Assembly (NCBI GenBank): GCA_963575645.1 | Contig: OY754469.1 | Span: 12,852,001 to 12,916,000, forward strand | Reading direction: 5' to 3' | Source: Xanthostigma xanthostigma | Lineage: Eukaryota; Arthropoda; Insecta; Raphidioptera; Raphidiidae | DNA: 64,000 nucleotides | In this document: piece after piece, positions 23,341 through 37,300 of the stretch | Numbering within the stretch: position 1 is the first letter of the stretch | Layout: each line of letters begins with the position of its first letter | Notes under the pieces: generated by a model | The model's input: only the letters and a program-made list of their open reading frames with translations | Told to the model about the DNA's origin: nothing | Databases searched by the model: none | Made by a program: the position numbers and the translations under genes

Positions 23341-24811
23341 TAATGGAAAGTAGTGACTCCATTTTTAAAATTCGAATGCCAGCAGCTGGGGTAGATGTTC
23401 AAACGTGTCGTTATAATTTCATTATTACATACACTGTAAAAAATTCCACTAACATAATTTATATTATTGGTTATATCTTATAATTATTTTTTTCAGTGAA
23501 AGAAAATATTAGTTTGTTAAAAATATATGACTAATTAAGACATAGCATATTTCGGCTTTGATGTATAAATTTGCTTTTCTCTGTAATGCGTTTTTGTTTC
23601 AAAATACTTTATTAAAAAATGTTTCGATATAATATTACACCGTAATTTAATATCGTCAAGAGGGTTATAGCATGCTTATAACGTGATTCATTTTGAAATG
23701 TTTCTACTTCAAAAACAACAGGAATTTCCTGAGAAATTAATAAACATGTAATATATTGAAGTTTATCGTGAGGAAAAATATTATAAGATTTGTTGTTCAG
23801 ATAACTGAATAAATTGAATTGAAATTATGAAAACTAAATTGTCAAATATACATAAATGTCATTTTCCCATGATACAGTTTTCTCGGTAAAGTTAAGTACA
23901 TAATATACAAAGTCTGTGCTTATGTGGTTCAATCGATTTCAATCGTGAATAATATAATATTATCTGCATCACGAATACGCCATGATCAAGGGCAGTTGCC
24001 CTCCTTCCCCCTGAAAATGACTGAAAGATATCAACTATGATAAATTACTGAAACTATATACTCACTCAAAAACAACCCACATTAATTGTTTTTTCGAAAA
24101 AAAACTTTGGATCTTAGGACACAGCTGACCGGTGGTCACATCGTTATATGCTACTTTATTATTTTAAAGTCGGACCCTAATTTTTTACAGTTTTAGATGG
24201 AGGATTTCATTTTGAACATTTTTTAAGGACCCAAGATAAAATTAATGAACTATGAAATATTTGAGATCAGGCATGGAAAAATGCATATTTAAAGGAAATT
24301 GAGCTGATGAATTTTATAAAATTATTTAATTAATTATATCTGCCAGACAAACTTTCGAATAAGGCTCAAAAAATACTAAGCCCAATCGCACATCAGAAGT
24401 GCAAAACTGTTACAATGATTTATTTGATCTTTATATAGAATTAAAAGAAAATAAAATTCTATTTAATCAAGACGAGGTTTAAATAGGTCTGATCGCAACG
24501 AGATTGAAAATTTTATTGAATTTCTTTGTTTATTAAGCGTAGCTAATAGAAGCTCAAAACAAAACAATGTTGTCGTTGATAATGCAGAATATTAATGTTG
24601 TGTCTCAAAAAAAAAAAAAAAAAACAATATCCACCCCCCTTCGCATGCCTTCCTCAGGCATATACGAATTATTTAAAAAAAAAAACGTAAAATATCTTAT
24701 AGACAAGTGCCCGTACCAAATTTTTTGACTGGTAGATACCTATTTGATATTATATGACATTTTATATCGTATTTTCGATTGACACATTTTTTGTCATTGT
24801 GACATAATATT
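23341..24811. other. Unassigned sequence
   Basis: No exon was recognised. It contains an A18-type run near 24607-24624 and low-complexity AT text; a weak transposase-like reading around 24420-24560 was not convincing. Confidence 0.3.
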
Positions 24812-25065
24812 GAATAAAGTACTATTCTTCAATAAATAAAATCAGTAATAATTTTGAAAGATTCTATAAAAAGCGAATTAGATTTTAAATATTAATTATT
24901 TTTTATATTTTTTAGATCAGTTCTGAAGAAGATCCAAATCCGGATTGAAACGTTAATGTATTAATTATATATTTTTTTTATTAATATATTGTCTGAAAAA
25001 TTGGTCGATAATTTTATTTATTGAAGAGCTCTAATCAGGCGTTAATCAAAGATTTAAAGTACTAT
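24812..25065 (+). repeat. Family A element with hammerhead-like core
   Basis: The core CTGAAGA (24923-24929) - GATCC/GGATT stem - GAAAC (24947-24951) is intact. The right end reads AGAGCTCTAATCAGGCGTTA, as in the other copies. Confidence 0.6.
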
Positions 25066-25090
25066 TCTATTCTGTTCTATTGTATTCTAC

Positions 25091-25445
25091 TAGCAATCCC
25101 GCCCGGTTTCACCCGGGTGCAAAAGAACGAATGAATGGGGAGGGACATGAGTATGCACATTTAACTTGTTTACCGAGATGAATGTTGTGACCAAATTTCA
25201 TGATGATCGGAGTTACCGTTCAAATGTTTTTTGTCGGACGTACAAATTTTGAGTTACATTTTGCAACATTTTTCATTGATGCTCCGCTCCTATTAGTCGT
25301 AGCGTGATATTATATAGCCTATAGCCTTCCTCGATAAATGGGCTATCCAACAAAAAAATTTTTTTTCAATTCTAACCAGTAGTTCCTGAGATTAGCGCGT
25401 TCAACCAAACAAACAAACTCTTCAGCTTTATATATAAGTATAGAT
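25091..25445 (+). mobile_element. Element C, full-length-looking copy
   Basis: It runs from CTAGCAATCCCGCCCGGTTT, CACCCGGGTG to CTTTATATATAAGTATAGAT. It shares CCGAGATGAATGTTGTG, GAGTTACCGTTCA and CCTGAGATTAGCGCGTTCAA with 30493-30815 and, inverted, 56105-56722. Confidence 0.65.
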
Positions 25446-25616
25446 TGTATTGAATTTACATTATAATTAGATATCGGAGTCAAAAAATACATGCCCTTAA
25501 AGTCTATTGACGAGTATTGTCGGATAAAATAGGTACTGAAAGTTTATTGAAACATTTAAGCAGAGGAAAACGAAATGTATTTCATCAATTTCATGTAACC
25601 TTCCAACTTTATTTTA

Positions 25617-26320
25617 TTAACCGACTTCAAAAAAGGAGGTTTTATGTTCGACTGGATATTTTTTTTTATGTATGTTCACCGATTTCTCCGTCAATTATGG
25701 ACCGATTTTCAAAATTCTTTTTTTATTCGAAAGAGTGCACTTTCGAGGTAGTCCCATCGGAACCAAGTCAGAATCTGATGTTGGAATCCGGAGAAATCGA
25801 GGGAAACTCTCAAATTTCAAAGGCACGCATACTTGGCCTACCCATTGCAATACTTTATCTAACACTAAAAAGAGAGAAATAAAATATTTTTAACAAAAAA
25901 ATAGAACCGACTTCAAAATATGCACTAAAAAGTAAAAAATAATAATTATTGTTATTTTTGGAGTCGGTGTCAACCAAAATGAAATCTTTTCCGAGAACTA
26001 GAGACATGTAAGATTTAAATGCAATACTTTATCTAACACTAAAAAGAGAAAAATAAAATATTTTTAACAAAAAAATTGAACCGACTTCAAAATATGCACT
26101 AAAAAGTAAAAAATAATAATTATTGTTATTTTTGGAGTTGGTGTCAGCCAAAATGAAATTTTTTCCGAGAACTAGAGACATGTAAGATTTAAATTGCTAC
26201 TTTCGAATTCTGATGTGACACCGACTCCAAAAATAACAATAATTATTATTTTTTACTTTTTAGTGCATATTTTGAAGTCGGTTTAATTTTTTTGTTAAAA
26301 ATATTTTTGAATGAAACAGA
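25617..26320. repeat. Family D element with tandem and inverted units
   Basis: It begins ACCGACTTCAAAAAAGGAGG, a phrase common in insect repeats. A unit of about 174 bp starting TGCAATACTTTATCTAACAC is repeated at 25846 and 26020; a third copy of its core (GTCGGTGTCA ... TTTTTGTTAAAAATATTTTT) is inverted at 26214-26320. Another copy is at 43430-43890. Confidence 0.65.
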
Positions 26321-26366
26321 TATACAACTGGGTTCATTTGTTTCTTATATTTGTTTGTCTGAACAG

Positions 26367-26629
26367 ATGAATGGGCCGATGTCGGCTATCAGCTGATGGG
26401 CGTCGTGGTTCTAGCTGGCGTGGCCGTGATGCTTCTGGCAGCTGTGAGCTACCAGTTTTCAGCAAATTGGCACTGGTTCAAGAGACGAGTTCGCCGCGAC
26501 AACCAAGACAGCCCAAATGGTTCTTTATCCAAGCAATCTACGATCCGCATCAGCCATTCCTTGCCTGATTTGCAAACAGAACCGACTAAGCAGCAATACG
26601 TGCAAGACCACAAAGAAAACACCAAAAAG
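26367..26629 (+). CDS. Syt: Synaptotagmin exon: transmembrane segment and juxtamembrane linker
   Basis: The exon follows a pyrimidine-rich tract ending in AACAG and stops at a GTAATA donor. It enters with two bases that complete a split codon, so an upstream exon is required; the ATG at the very start of the exon is out of frame. It encodes 87 codons. Residues 8-29 are a continuous hydrophobic stretch (starting [10 protein letters not shown]), followed by a Trp/aromatic patch and the basic cluster KRRVRR, as expected at a cytosolic membrane boundary. The rest is a polar Ser/Gln-rich linker. No cysteine is visible near the membrane, unlike the palmitoylated region of Syt1. The in-frame ATG at 26396 could only start a protein lacking any lumenal tail, so I regard it as internal. 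Confidence 0.88.
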
Positions 26630-28268
26630 GTAATAGAAAAAACTATATACCTAGTTATGGCATTTTAGCAAATCAGCGAAACGAAAAGTAATCAAAAGCG
26701 CATAAAAATAGCCATAAAATACCAAACCAACTTTTATTCTCAACTAGCGGCCCAGGCATGGCTTCGCTCGAATTTGTAGATTGCCATCGTTTTTTTGGCG
26801 ACTTACGTTGCAAAATTGATATTCACGAAACTCGCTTAACATTAAAATGGGTATAGTAACTAGTAAGATATCCTTAAAAGATAGACATATGTCTGTGACC
26901 TATAAAAGAGGAACAATTTCACCATTCATTGTTCTATCTCAAAGGGATTAGGCAGCGTTTTCGATGAAAGCTCCCAGTCGGCATGATTTTTTCCGACATC
27001 TTCAACAATCATCGTCATATTTCAACCAATTTACACAAAACATCAATGAATTATACATATAAACCTTTCTCTTAAATCACCCCGTCCATTGATGAAAACC
27101 GTATGAAAATCCGTTCGGTAATTTTTTGAGTTTACCACGTTCAGACAGACAGACGCGGCGGGGGAAAACCTTGTTTTGTAATATGTAGTAATGTTAGCCC
27201 AAGATCCCAGAGCCGCCAGACACAACCTATTTTTAAATAAATGAAACGTTTTGAGTAGTGTTTTATGTACTTAAAACGCTTGGCGTACCTCCATCATTGA
27301 GTCTGTGACAAATGTACAGGTACCAGGTGAGTAAAAATAAGAGTCACTTAATTTAACTGTAAATGGCTGATATTTGCCTATATATATTTTGTAAAATATC
27401 ACTATAAATTAGTATCCAGTATCGCCAGTCACTTTCCGCTGACCACAACTTCTGACAGACGCTTTAAAGCTCAGAGAAAAATTAATTAACTTCACTTATT
27501 TCTAAATGTTTATATGTTATTCAGATAACTATTACAAAATTATATTTCAACAACCAGACAAATTGTAATGATCAAACATCCCCCTAGACGTAAAAAATAG
27601 TCATAAAGCTCTCGCGCTCATACTAACAGCTGACTATTTTTTACGTCTAGGGGGATGTTTGGTCATTACAATTTGTCTGGCTGTTAAAATATATTTTTGT
27701 AATAGTTGTCTGAATAACATATATAAAAATCAATCATTTAAAAATAAGTGAAGTTCATTAACTTTTCTCTGAGCTTTAAAGCGTCTGTAAGACGTTGTGG
27801 TCAGCGGAAAGTGACTGGCGATACTGGATACTAATTTAAAGTAATATTTTACAAAAGATATATAGGTAAATATCAGCCATTTCCATTTAAATTCAGTTAT
27901 TTTTACTCACCTTTCTCACCTGGTACCTGTACATTTGTCACAGACTCAATGATAGAGGTACGCCAAGCGTTTTAAGTACATAAAACACTACTCAAAACGT
28001 AAGGTTTCATTTATTTAAAAATAGGTTGTGTCTGGCGGCTCAGGGATCTTACTCTATGTGCGTTTCATTTACCATGTTAGTACCATCTTTTATGATAATG
28101 CTTACATAATTAGCGAAACACACGTCGAGAATAAATAAAGCTGGAGCGGCTCGTGTAAACAATTAATTAATCATTTACTGTGATTGTCGTCTTTCAATTG
28201 GGATTATTATTTTGCTTTTGTTTATTTTGTACACTGTTTGGAACTTTCTGTTCCGTTGTTTTAATGTT

Positions 28269-28304
<36 letters not shown>

Positions 28305-31300
28305 ATATATAAATGTTGTTCAACAAATCAGTCCGTGTATGGTTTGGTGTTTTGTGGTAATCTAAGATATTCCTGGCTCTCCTATTTATACACTTTGTCA
28401 CTGCGCGACAATATCGCTATGATGGATAAAATATGTATTTATTTATTAGATGACATATCGTATGTGCGAATCAACCTTAAGTCATAGATGATATATCACA
28501 CGGTTCATTCAGTGTTCCGATTCGGGTATATTTGTACGTGACAGTTCCATATTATGAGATATTTCTAACACCTACACAAATCTGATTCATGTCAAGTATG
28601 TCTGCGAATTAAAGCTCGTGGGTAGTAAATTACAAATGTCATATTTTATTCGCGTTTCTATGAATCAAATACTTGAAATAATCACTTTTAATTTGTAGTC
28701 CTGTCTGTCCAATGTCATGTCTTTTTATAATTCCAAATATATTGAATTAATAGCAGTCCGTCCCGGTTTCGCCCGGGTGCGATAGATATAATTCTGCAAA
28801 ATGTATTTCGTTTGCGGTCAGGAGTCTGAACTAATAGCTTTGAGCAAATTCTACCAGATGTGCTTCTGAACTAATAGCTTTGAGCAAATTCTAGCAGATG
28901 TGCTTCTGAACTAATAGCTTTGAGCGAATTCTATCAGATGGCGCTACTTGGTACTAAAACGGTTTTTTTCGTTTGCTTCTGAATTAATATCTTTGAGTAA
29001 ATTCTATGAGATGTCGTTACATGTTACTAAAACAGTTTATTTTACAAAACACCCTAATTTTTTTACAAAATATTTAATAAAACTATCCTACAGCGTAAGT
29101 TGCACCAAGCAAGACACATTTACGAAATTTCATTAAATTCTTTTCAGTGGTTTCGGAGATTAGCGTGGACGAACATCGTGACACGAAATTAAATTAATCT
29201 TTATTAAGGTGTAAAAGGTTTTAATTCAGGAACATTACATAATAATATAAGAATTGAAAGAGATCAAGATATGACTTCTCCCGCTAAAAAATCTTTGACA
29301 TTCAAATTTTTAAAATATTGACAACGAACTCGTAAAAATATAGAGTACAAGTCCTTTTAATTTAATAGACCAGAGGGCATACATTAGATTTATGCTCGGT
29401 TGCAGAAAGGATTGCCAAAAAATTTGATTTGACAATGATCTTAGATTGTGAACATACAAATTGCCCCTCCATATGAAAAGCATAGTTGAGTTTTTATATC
29501 GATCCTACTCGAAAAATAATTGATCGATTGAAACGATATTTTTCTTAAACTGTGTATACATGTATTAAGCATCATTTTTTTGTACAGTTTTGATCAAAAT
29601 TTAGCTTAAAAAGTGATCTTTTTCTCTATAGAACAATAATTTGTTTTTGTGCGAGGACAATCTAATGTTCTAGATGACAGGGTGTTTGAATACGACATTA
29701 GACTGCTCCTGATGAATGAAAATTGCAATAATATGATCACACTCTAAGTCTAAGGTCATTGTCAAATCGAATTTTTTTACAATCCCTTCTGCAGCCCAGC
29801 ACTAGTTAGCTAATCACAGGCTGAATAATTTACGTCATTTTGGTAGCGCCGTAATTCTATGTTTAAAATTTCGATGAACAATACACACTTGGGTTTTTTT
29901 TATTATACAAAAAGCTTCTAAAAAATTCTCAAAAAAATGTTCCATAATCTATTTGTAATGTATTTTCCAACAAAAAAAAATATGTACGATGATCCCATTT
30001 TACTTGATGTATTTTGGAAATCCACCTTAATAATATTTCGAATATACCAGAAATGTTAATACTGGACTTCTAATTAAATATACCTTTCCCTTATCGCACC
30101 TAACGGCTATTATTAAATCTGTCAAACGCGATGTCCGTACCCTGTTTTTGTGTAGCATTTGGCGGGAATGAGGCATGTACTGGTTTCATATGTTTTAATA
30201 ATAATACCTTTCCTCACCTCATTGTTTTATCAGTGTATTTTATAGACGTCAGTTGGATGGTAGGATCTAGGAGTCGAACTAAAATTTCTCGACGTTTCAT
30301 AGCCTCCTGAACATTTTGGCACCATTTTTGAAAATATAATTCGAAATTTAACTCATTTAGTAAAGATTAAAATGCCATGCTAAAGTTTAATTAATCGTTC
30401 CGACATGACCGGATTTACAAATATGAAAACACGAATTTACTTACTGAAATGTTTATTCAATTTAGTGCAGATTTTAGAATTATAACAATACTAGCGGTCG
30501 CGCCCGGTTTCACCCGGGTGCAAACGAACGAATGGGGGGAGGGACATGAGTATGCACGTTCGTCTTTACCGAGATGAATGTTGTGTCTAAATTTCATGAG
30601 TTACCGTTCATTAGTGTTTGTCGGACGGACAATTTTTTTCATTAATGCTCCGCTCCTATTGGTCGTAGCGTGATATTATATAGGCTATAGCCTTCCTCGA
30701 TAAATGGACTATCGAACAACATTTTTTGTTTCAATTCGAACCAGTAGTTCCTGAGATTAGCGCGTTCAACCAAACAAACAAACACACAAACTCTTCAGCT
30801 TTATATATTAGTATAGATTACAGTTAAGAAATAAATTATTATATAGTTTAGTTCAGATGTTGGGTTGATAATAATATTGCAGATTAGAAATAAAACATTA
30901 TTTTAAGGGGTGAAATTTTGTATTTTGTACAAAAACAAACTTAAGTTCATAAACTTAAGCAACGATGCCTGTACTAGCACTACACAGTCGACAGGATTTG
31001 GCACTGCGACTCGAGATTTTATAAATGCCTTATTTGAATGCAAACTGTCGTCTGAACAATACAAACAAAGCGATATAGTGTTCTGGCCTTAACCGAGCGG
31101 GGTGACGTAGTGGTGAGAGCACTATAGACTCGCATTCGGGAGGTACCGGGTTCGACTCCCGGCGGGGGCAGATGTGACTGGAACTTTTTTCCTGGTGCCT
31201 CTCGCCGAAAACGGTAATTCCTGTACCGGCCATCTTGTCGAGGTTTTCCATGGTTTCCCTCAATAATTCCAGATTAATATCGAGGTCGTTCCTTATTCAA

Positions 31301-34300
31301 GGCCATGGCCGATTACCTGTCAAACTCCTATGCCTATACCTTATCCTAATGTCTTAAAATTCGTCCATTGCTATTAATTAAGTGGAAGTTTAAAAATGTA
31401 GAATATAACGGGAAGTATGATAGATGAAAAAAAGTAATGGTGCGAATGGCGTCTGTTATGACATAAAGTCGAGAAACGGACGTTAAACGCATTATTATTA
31501 TTAATTATTAGTTCTGGCCGTACCTAAGTCCACTGGACTACAGTACTAAAATTTGTTATTAAATCCTGTGTTTCCAAATCTCAATGTAATGTTTGCCTGT
31601 GGTATATGTAAGTCCGGATCAAATGTGAAAGGGGTTAGGTTGAAAAACAGCTAGTTGCTGAACCTAGCATTTTAGTGCTTTAAACTAGTACTAACAAAGA
31701 TTATATATTATTATGACTGATTATTAACGCAGACAGTCTAAATATAGCTCATCTCAAAATATTAACTTTTACAAAATTATTGCAATGTTTTAATTAGACT
31801 CAGAGTGTTGATAATAGTTAAAAATGTAAACGGCGACACTGGTGGCATTTTCTCAAACTAACGGACGTTGTTTAAATGTGAATTTCTTCTTGTTTTAGGT
31901 GTTAAGACAAACAACTCTACCAATTGTTCCGATGCGACATCAGACTTTTCAAAGGCAACTTTCACACAAGCTCGACATGCCTAGCATTCAGTTCAGTATT
32001 TGCAGTCTTGAACACAAAAGCGAATCCAGCATTGGACTGATAAAGGTAAGATACAATTTCATAGATATACGTAGTTGTTACATAACCTCAACTGCAACGT
32101 CAGTATCTACAATCTTAAGCCTTCTATTCTCTGCCAGCAACAGCGTAACAAACGTATCTGTAATACAGCCACAAGAATAAATACAAACCAGAAGTGTACT
32201 TCCAAGGCGGAGCCATTGATGTGTCTACCGACGGGGTCGTGACCTTGGTTCCAAGTAAAAAATTATCTACTTTTCCATAGGCGTACTAAATTAATTTATA
32301 TATTTACGGTTTCGTTGTAAAAAATATAGTTTGCTATCATGCAAGCGCAAGTTTAAAATTAAATATAACAAGTACCTATACATAAAGTAACCGACTAAAA
32401 TGTTTAATTAAACCTGACGCGTAAAAACAATTCGCCGTATTTCTAGCACTCGAGATGGTAACGCACTGTCCATTTCAGGATTGAATCGTGGGTTAACCGA
32501 GTACCGAGTAAAGTTCGTAATAGCTGAGAGTTATACTTCTGGTTATTTATTTATTTTTGTGGTTACAGTCATGAGCAGCGATAAAAAGAACACAAGGCAT
32601 CAGCTGTGCAACAGATATGAGGAAAAGTACAATCGGCACCACAGACTGAAAAATTTTGAAAAAACAATATGTAAATAACATTATTAAGTAATAATCTATA
32701 CATAATGACATAATCATTCGTTTTTACGATAAGTGACGTTTTATGTCTATTTAACTATAATTAAAAAGAGGTTATTCTTCGAACTTATTCCCTGTTCTTT
32801 TCTTATTATTATTTTTTGTTAAAAAATAATGAAGTCTTCAGTAAGTGCCGGCTTAAGCTATAGGCGAATTAGGCGCTCGCCTAGGGCGGCATCTTCAGGG
32901 GGGCGGCAAAATTGTAAACTGCCGATGTTTTATTTTAACATTAAAAAAAATTGTTTTGATAATTTATTTATATAAGTACTTCATTTTTTAATTACTTTAC
33001 AACAAACGTACGTTTCAATCCTAATCCTAATAATAATTGTTGAATTATACTTGTAGACGATAATAATACCTTTTGATAGAAAATATAAAATATGTTCATT
33101 GAACTAGGTTAATTATTTTATTTAGCAATATTCCTTTTCACCTTGATATGAATTGCTAAAAAGGGGGGCGCAAATTCAATTTTGCCTAGGGCGCATAGTT
33201 AGCTTAAGCCGGCCCTGAGTCTTTTTTAAAAAAATTGGTTGTCTGTAAAGTCGGTTTACGGACGATAGTTTTACGTGATAACGTATTCCGCTCGAATATC
33301 ATATTTAATAATACATTACTGCGCTCTCGCTTGCACGCACAGGGTCAGGCGGAACGTTACACTTTTCGGAACGTTACACTTTTCGGAACGTTACACTTTT
33401 CGGAACGTTATACTTTTCGGAACGTTACACTTTTCGGAACGTTACACTTTTTCGTGCATGCAGCCGGTGTTTCATCAATTTATAAGACGTTATCACGTCA
33501 AAAACATTAAATTCTAAAAAGCAGAAAAATAAGCTCGTTTTATGAAAATATAAAATAGTGTTTGTTAAACAAAGTTAAATATAATTAGCTTGTTTATTAA
33601 ACGAGCTATTCATTGTTGATTTTTCTCCCTGGAATAACAGAATTCCAATGTTTTAAAATAAAATCATAATCTACGGAAATATAATAATTTGAATACTCGA
33701 TTTCACCTCAACACTAACCTTACTTTCCACATCTGAAATCTGTTTCTACCTTTCCATTCTTTTTTTTTATATTAAATTAAAACAAATTGAAAAAAAAATG
33801 AAACCAAACAAAAAAATATAAAATAGGAATTTGAAATTGTATTTTCACAAGTTTGCATAATTTAGGTGTCCCTTTCGGGTCTGTTTAATGTTTTCAGCTT
33901 TTCACACACATATAACCTGTCAGTGTTTTTTTATTTCATCCAAATGTTCCGCTTTTCGCCACCATGGGCGCTGTAAATCCTATATTCTATAACTATACTC
34001 AAGGTCATGTACTTAGCGAATATAGGTTACGAATTTAAGTTATTACACACGAAACTCATAGCGGATAGTAAACAATACTTTTTATTCATAAGGGAATTCA
34101 TGTGCGAAGAAGATTCTTGTGTTACAATGAGATCCTTAATGCACATTTGCGCAAAACATGGCACTTTGCTATACAAGGTGTGTTTTATATCGTGTTTCAG
34201 TGTAAAAAAATTTAAAACAAAAAAATTAAAATTTTATTAATATCACACAAGAATACACACGACGGAAGGTGTCAAGCAAAATTTTTTTTCAACGCGTATT

Positions 34301-37300
34301 TCTAAATTTTATTTTTTAGTTAGGTATTCGAAATATGTTTAGTTTTACTTTTTATTATTATGGTCCAGGGGGGGTAATAATCTCCTTACTCCCCATATCT
34401 ACGCCTTTGATTTCCGCTGCATTCACAAAATGACTGCCCATGCCGAGAACCAAGATGTTACAAATAAAAAAAAACACTGAACCGATTTAAGTAAAAATTA
34501 TATCGAACCACTCAGGCATATTCCTGAACACAAATAAACAATATTAATATGTCATTAATATGTCGGAAACCGAGAAGAACTACCATTGTCGATCGATGAC
34601 ATAGCGGTGTTTAACTCACTATACCCGATATTATTTTATTATTATTTTATTTGAAGGACAAAATTAAGTCATTAATATTTTACTTTACATTTTCTAAAGC
34701 GAAATTGAGGAAAATTTATTTGGCAAAAAATTACATTCTTTTCTTATGCAGCATTTCAAAAAATTTAAACGGATTTCATGATTTCATTACTGAACCATAT
34801 TATGTGAAAAATAAAATTAAAAACTTACATAAACTACTGAAATAAATACTCTCGCTGATGTTCTACACTCGACTAAAAACGTAGAAAATACATTTTTCCC
34901 GCTAAGTTTGTAAATTCAATAAAGCAGTTTATAATTAAATTCATTATCAATAATTTGAGCTATCTATGTACGTATCCCTGGAACAGTAGATACTCTCTGA
35001 GTTGAATATAATTCATAATTTAATATTCAGGATAATCAAGTAATTTAATCAAATTATGAAAACCGCTAAATACTCCTGCCTTAAACCTGACGTGGCTGTT
35101 GAACGTGCTATTTATGTATAGAACTAGCATTCGCTACTTCCACAGAACAGTAATTGGCTACTTCGCTCACGTTTTCACCGATTTTAACTTAAGGCCGCTG
35201 CACACGAGGCTGGTATCGCCGCTAGATTCCTTGTTAGATTTCGCTGCTAGGTTTCAAGTGTGCTGTGGTACTGGGTTTCGTGATGGCTTTTATGTTTTCG
35301 CTTCACGCGATGCTTGTTTTGAGGCCAGTTTTGTAGACGGGTTTGGTGAGCGCGCAGTGACAGAATGTTAACAAAAATGAACGTTTATTGCCTCTGAACA
35401 AAACACACACTATAAATAAAAGAAATTTAAAAAACAATAGTATACCACGTTTCTAAAGTGAACTAAAAAGTATAAAATAATTTTTAACTTGTATAGGATT
35501 TGAAACGAAAAACGTAGGGCGCATTATTTGTTATGTCATAGATTTTTTCATTAATAGCTACTCTCTACACTAACTGCCGCATGCGCCCCACGTTTTTCGT
35601 TTCAAATCTTACAACTTACAAGTTAAAAATCTGTCTGTAAAGAAATTGTTTTATACTTTTTAGTTTGTTTTAAAAACATGGTATATTAAATTTATATCTC
35701 TTTCATTTATTTTATCTTTTTAGTAAAAAATATTAATAATAAATAAAAATATTATATGTCGCACAGGGCATCAAACCCGCCACCTTCGCGTTATTGCTAA
35801 CCAACTGAGCCCCATACACCAGCGATAGCTATCTGCCTTACAACGGTAAACAAGTAAGAACGAATTATATGTATCTGTCCATCCGGACAGACACACAAGA
35901 ATGCGAGTTAAATAAAACGTGGTAAAAAAATGAGCGAGTCTTACAATAGTCGTCAATGATGTGTAACGTTTATTAATTCTTACTTTACCCAACTAACTTT
36001 CAGAAATTAATTCGTATAACGAACTATATAATAATTATTTAATTTATTTGACTTATATTATAAATGTTTATTTCACACAGTATTTATAAAAGTAGGGTCG
36101 ACAGCTGTGCCTCCTTTTTCTTTCTCCCTTTTTTTTCTCTCCCTCTAATACGCTGTAACACATGCGCCAACTGTAGGCCGCACCAAAGAATCATATTATA
36201 GTAAATTGAATAGTGCGCGCTTCTGTCACTTCCTTAACGCAGTAGCAAGACTGTGACGATTCTGTTACCGTTCTCAAACAGCTTGGAACAGACCTAACAT
36301 TAGCTTTATTCTAAGTGAGAGAAAATTGAGTTATTTGAACCAAACAAACAGAAAGTAGATGAAAGTCAGTAATAATAAATAAATGAAAGAGCGAAAATAC
36401 TATCACCAGCATAAATATTAAGAGTTTCACGTCGAATTTATGTTTTTTGCTTTGATCTTTTCTTAAAACATTTTCCCCTAATGTTTTTATTTTCGTTCTT
36501 GGTTTAAAAATACGATATCAAATATTTTAAATTTCTGTTTTTATACGTTTAGAATATTCATTTATAGCTAATCTTTTGAATTTCCGTTTTACATATATTT
36601 TTGAGGTTATTTTTTCATAAAATATATTTAACAAACGTTAACCAACATTGGTTAGTAAAGCAAATCTAATTCAACATTTGTCGACATTTCATAATGAGTT
36701 TAAAAATAATCGCACGAGTTTTAAAAAGGAAGTACCTTCTCACACTTGTTACGCACGGTACGTTTTATAACATGTAAACGGACGTGCGTAAAAAGTGACA
36801 GCCGGTGCGTAAAAAGTCACAATGTATAGGAACCCGTGTCGAAAAAGAACATTTTACATACAGTTCATAATGCAAGCGTTTACGCACGGTTTGTGACCAT
36901 CTAAAATTATAAAATTTTAAATTTCTAAAACTATGTCTTGAGCCGACCCTGATTTATACGGTTCCAGTTTATTTTGTTGTTTCTGAAAAATACGCGTTCC
37001 TTTTCGATTCGAGCTGATATCAAAGCAATGATTAAAAATCATGTTGTGTTAATAATTTCTGTGACAGCCGGAGCTGTACAAAAAGGAGTTAGTGAGACAA
37101 TCGTCAACCGACAGTTCAGGAAACGGGGAGATGGAGTTCTGTGGAAAGCTTCATTTTGCGTTGCGATATGACAATGAAGTCGACGGGCTAGTTGTCAAGG
37201 TAACTTCATACAAAATATTCAGCATACTGCGTAGCTACCGTGGTGGAAATATTACGAGGTGTGTTCATAGTGCCGACACAAGAGTAGATTAAAGACTCGG

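Noticed and set aside
24240..24600. Possible piggyBac-like transposase remnant
   Set aside because: Only vague resemblance with multiple stops in all frames; no signature residue could be placed.
31092..31170. Functional tRNA gene
   Set aside because: The head is followed by the SINE body and recurs with it; it has no good acceptor stem.
33235..33517. Two overlapping plus-strand frames of 80-91 codons
   Set aside because: They result from a 17-bp tandem repeat whose units stay open in several frames; the same block elsewhere is non-coding.
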